Made by a program: the position numbers and the translations under genes
The notes under the pieces: model-generated
Database searches by the model: none
Told to the model about the DNA's origin: nothing
Seen by the model: only the letters and a program-made list of their open reading frames with translations
In this document: positions 60,463 through 64,000 of the stretch, one piece after another
Layout: each line of letters opens with the position of its first letter
Position numbering within the stretch: the first letter of the stretch is position 1
Assembly: GCA_030068145.1 (NCBI GenBank)
Contig: JAPJBO010000047.1
Coordinates: 248,001 to 312,000, forward strand
Reading direction: 5' to 3'
Length of the DNA stretch: 64,000 nucleotides
Source of the DNA: Diplonema papillatum
Lineage: Eukaryota; Euglenozoa; Diplonemea; Diplonemida; Diplonemidae

Positions 60463-61053
60463 GAGGCTCGTTTGCGCTGTCGAAGAAGCATGTGCGACCT
60501 TTTTTTTTTCGTGCAACAGCAACAGCCGAGAACAAAGGGGGCAAGGAAAATAAACAAGAAAACGTAGGCGGGCGCTGCTTTCGTCGGGCTGACCGGCAAA
60601 GCATCCCGGCGGCTTGCCGCGTCCAGGATCGGGGGAGGGAAAGCGCAGGGTAACTTCTAATGCCGGTTTTCGGGGTTTGAGGAAACACCATCTGTTTGAA
60701 TATGACGGACCAAAGTTCTTCCGCAATAAGTTGTAAGTAATAATAGGTGAAACAGTCTAGATGCAGGAGTACTTGTACTACAAGACAGGTGTGTTCAGGC
60801 AGCACATGTGGCTACCAGTTTGCATCAGAAGGTGTGCGGAAGAGGACTGTTCGAAGGCTCCTTGTTCCCCGGAATTTGCTTGCAGAATGAGATTTTTGGT
60901 CCTCGTCGTTGTAATCATTCGACGCCTTGTTTGCGAGGTTGTCGAGCACAAGTGCTGAAGCAGGCGTTGCCGCTTCCCGTCATAGCTGAATGCACCAGCT
61001 GCGGTGAGGAATGCGTACTCAAAAGGGAGTTGAAGTATGGCTAAAGATAAAGT
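60463..61053. other. Intergenic stretch
   Basis: No gene recognised; short frames overlap. It ends at Repeat I copy 3. Confidence 0.45.
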
Positions 61054-61243
61054 GGTGTCACCTGAGGGGGTAATCTCAGGGCCGCCCACGTGATAAGCCG
61101 TTAAGCAGTGTGAACTTGAAATGCAGGTACCACAGGGGTAAGCTTGCATTTGTCATAGGCTAGGGTTATTTGAATACGTCGTCCGAGGACGATCTCAAAG
61201 TGGACGAGGTTAAGCAGCGGCGGCCGGCTTATCCCGTGACACC
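61054..61243 (-). mobile_element. Repeat I (MITE-like), copy 3
   Basis: Inverted relative to the 47-kb copies: GGTGTCACCTGAGGGGGTAA at this end, AAGCAGCGGCGGCCGGCTTA and GTGACACC at the other. It is 190 bp and carries about 60 bp (61135-61200) absent from copy 2. Confidence 0.85.
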
Positions 61244-63533
61244 TTTTATATGTACGTAATTGAAAGAGTAGCGGAGTCCAAAAGAGTCTGCACGGTGTGC
61301 AGAAGGCAGCCCTCTCTCTAGCGAGGCAGAACCGCACGTTCACTGGCTACATACGCAAACCGGTTTACTTTTTGGCTCGAAAATTCCTGCCGGCGCGTCA
61401 CTACTGCTGTGTGCGCTCGGATCGGCGTCGTCCAGGACTTTCAGACCTGCTCCCAAACTAGAATGTCATATGCCACTGCCGGTACTTTTGGCTCAAACGT
61501 CAGTTTCAAGGTCAAGGGAAAGGGGCAAATCAAAACAAAAGAAGAAGAGTGACCCCAACGACAAACGGCTTGAAATGTCCCACACGAAAATCGGGCACGC
61601 CCGTCCGGTGTCTGGTGGCAGGTCGTGGCCGATGGATGGACTACAAACCGCCGCGCAGCCAAAAACGACAACGCGCAAGAAGAAAGACAGTCCAATGGCC
61701 GAAAGCCATCTTTTGGTATTAGTCTCAAGCGAGCTCTCACTCGAAAAAAGCAAACAAGAGAACGTTCCCTCCCTCACACGCGCTTCAGGGCAAATCAACC
61801 AGACCCCCGTCCCAGCATGTATGACTAGACTCACATGCTTTGACTAGGCCCTGCTCCTGTGGTACGCATTTCAAGTTCTCACTGCCAGGGGCGAATACGT
61901 ATTAAGCCCGTCCACTGGAGCTGCATCGCATAGCCTGGAGCGGTCTACCACGGTGTACGATACATCACGGTCTATCCGGAGAGGATGGACCGGCCCATAT
62001 ATAATATTTCCCAGGTCCATTCTGGACAAGTCTTTTCTTTAATTTTCCTAGTAGTAAATCCCCGGGCTCCTCGGCCAGTGAACAGCCCCGCAACGCTGCA
62101 GTGGCCCGCGTTGTACTTAACCGTGTTACCGTATCTGGAGTCAACGCGTCAACCAGCGAACGGCCGCGCTCCGTGACCTGGATTACTTATTCGTCTGCAT
62201 ATTTATTCGCCCCTCCTTTTTACCACTCATTCGGAGTTTTAGAACATGGCCTCCAGTAGTGCAAGCACCACGGTCTCTTAATCCACACGACTACTTGTTA
62301 CGGAATGAGACCGGGTTGATGCTGATGGCCCGTTGCTTTGTTTATGAGTGCACGGTCTGTCAACTCCGTTCATGTTCCGTCGCACGCAACGTTCTAAGAG
62401 GAATACCCACGAGCACGGGGGTGAAAAAAAGTGTGCAATCAAGCCGGATATGTATCCGGTTACTGAAAACCAGAAACCCCGTCACTAGAAGGCACGAAAC
62501 GACGCTAAAAGTAAACACTGTCTTTGACAGCCATCACAAGTAAAAGAAAAGGAGTAAATACAAACCTGCGCTTTCCTTCACCCCGGACCGCTCCACTTCT
62601 CCCTTCCGTCCGTCCACCTGGTAATGCTGCTTCCACCACGCAGTAATCACCCACCGCACTACCGAAAGGGTTTCAGCTCTCTTGGAGGGATAAAACGAAA
62701 CTACGCACTTCTTTCGAAGTTTGTTTGTCACAAATTCACGTCCCCTGCGGTCGTGGAAGGGTAGTGATTCCGCTGGTCTCTCTCTTCCCTGTTTGAGCAT
62801 GACCACCCTTCGACCGGTGCGATTTTGTGTCGGTAATTTGGACTGCTGTCCAACCTTGGAGGTCAAAGTGTCGCACGCCGACATCCACCTCCCCCCAACG
62901 CAACCGTCACGAAACGAGCTCATGCGTTTAAGCGCAGCTCGATTTCACAAAACCCCTTACCTCCCACGCAAACCTTTCGCGGTGCACGTAGCACCACTTG
63001 GCAAATGGGCCCACGTGCTGGACAAGTGGAGAACCTACGGCGTTGAAGTAGCAAAGCTTGCTCAAGTGCCAGATAAAGCCCTCGTCAATACCACCCAACG
63101 GAGACTATGTCCGCCTGGCAAGCAGAACATGCTACAACCGTTACTGTACGGTGACGAGAGGAACCGGTTGTTCCGCGTACTAGACAAGTGACACATCACA
63201 TGGGACGGTGCCAAGTGGCCGCTTGTCATGATCAATAGCACACGTGCGTCTTTTTCGCTTGTCGTCTAGAGGCAAATGACTACTTGCCGTGTGACATCAC
63301 CGTTGCCACCTGTCAGCTGCTGAGCGAGAGATGGGTGACTGACTTCCGCGCGCCGCATGGCTAGCGACCAGTTGCCATCGTGCTGTCACCATGATCACAT
63401 CGTGGCAACTGCACCCCAGGGGGGGCCAGGACTGCTGTCCCACAACGGTGTGGAGGGGGTCAGGTGCTGCGCACTGACAACCCTCCAACACAACTGGTTA
63501 GGAACCGAGCTGCGCGTGTCTGATATTTTGTAG
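61244..63533. other. Long intergenic stretch with one unsupported ORF
   Basis: 61915-61997 is a weak dispersed repeat shared with 25585-25682. 62349-62368 is a lone Repeat P end. A + frame at 62721-63191 (up to 156 codons) has a fairly balanced composition (LGKWAHVLDKWRTYGVEVAK) but no family I know, and the opposite strand is also open over part of it. I do not call it a gene. Confidence 0.4.
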
Positions 63534-63835
63534 GAGCCAATTCACGTACATCCCCTGAAAGGGACCTGAGCTCGATTACGCGGATGCAGATAGATGCAGA
63601 TTATCGCCACAGATTCTTTGCTTTCTAACCCAAACTACAAGGCTCGAACCACCCAATCCAACTAAAGGGGGGGTAGACCTACTATCCAGGGGGACCTATT
63701 ATCCTAGGATAGTAGGTCGACTGGTTTTGGAGATAAATTTAACTTTTTAATTTTTCAGTCGCGAGTGAAATTTTTATGGAAGTGGGCCTATCCACCCGCT
63801 GTGAGTGCAACGAACGGGCACGGGGTGAATTGGCT
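63534..63835 (+). mobile_element. Repeat J (MITE-like), copy 3, with hAT-end fragment inside
   Basis: The left end GAGCCAATTCAC and right end GGTGAATTGGCTC frame about 300 bp. After CCCCTGAAAGGGACCTGAGC and CTCGATTACGCG, the sequence GATGCAGATTATCGCCACAG with ATTCTTTGC (63598-63630) repeats 37313-37345, next to hAT remnant 1. 63674-63722 contains a hairpin (ACCTACTATCC against GGATAGTAGGT). Confidence 0.6.
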
Positions 63836-64000
63836 CATTGCAGTCAGAAACACAGCTCCGGATTTGACGACCATCCCTCTCTTCCCCCCCTGGGGTTTTG
63901 TTCATTCTTGTCCGTCCGCCCGTCCGGGAATTCTGGCCAAGGTGCAACAAAAGACCCTTGCCCACCACCCCCCACCAGCAAGCAAACCTTTCTAATTCCG

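Noticed and set aside
1-64000. tRNA genes
   Set aside because: I looked for paired T-loop GTTCGAATC-like and D-loop boxes. Isolated TTCGAA or GTTCRA words occur but none is embedded in a cloverleaf. A tRNAscan run would settle it.

Overview
The window is eukaryotic nuclear DNA. Host genes are GC-rich, carry zero to two GT-AG introns, and encode clearly eukaryotic proteins: a BAG co-chaperone, the ribosome-biogenesis factor BRX1, the retriever subunit VPS26C, an IQ/EF-hand protein, a triple cold-shock-domain protein, a choline-transporter-like protein, a TauE/SafE permease, a four-helix membrane protein and a large Ser/Pro-rich protein. All nine lie on the + strand, and only decayed mobile-element genes lie on the - strand. 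Strict co-orientation, sparse introns and abundant dispersed repeats would suit a protist that uses unidirectional gene clusters, such as a dinoflagellate-lineage alveolate. That assignment is an inference from layout, not from a marker gene.

Layout. 1-3 kb: BAG1-like gene with one intron that holds nested repeats. 3-9 kb: a 22/23-bp satellite, dispersed repeats, a small-subunit rRNA fragment, and an A/C-rich island with a ubiquitin-protease-like fragment and a small zinc-finger ORF. 9-11 kb: BRX1, preceded by a broken copy of its own exon. 12-14 kb: inverted-repeat elements and one unrecognised ORF. 15-19.4 kb: a 1,416-residue Ser/Pro-rich protein with a BTB/T1-like C-terminus, flanked by fragments of itself. 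22.6-23.1 kb: four-helix membrane protein. 23-29 kb: dispersed repeats and large-subunit rRNA fragments. 29-36 kb: EF-hand/IQ gene with a duplicated 5' end, two decayed 3' copies and minisatellites. 36.4-47.1 kb: a triple cold-shock-domain gene whose second domain is split by a 9-kb intron full of transposon remains (two hAT-like elements, one antisense reverse-transcriptase element, satellites). 47-52 kb: small inverted-repeat elements and a decayed element ORF. 52.4-53.4 kb: VPS26C. 55-58.4 kb: choline-transporter-like gene with a 102-bp tandem array upstream and two copies of its own 3' end downstream. 59.5-60.5 kb: TauE/SafE permease. The rest is repeat-bearing intergenic DNA.

No operon-like functional theme links the genes; they look like ordinary housekeeping and membrane genes in a co-oriented block. 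What stands out is the DNA between them: many small terminal-inverted-repeat elements, broken rRNA pieces on both strands lying beside those elements, and repeated partial copies ('echoes') of gene ends next to the parent gene.

The exon structures given here rest on reading-frame phase, GT-AG borders and continuity of known protein folds. Transcript data were not available.
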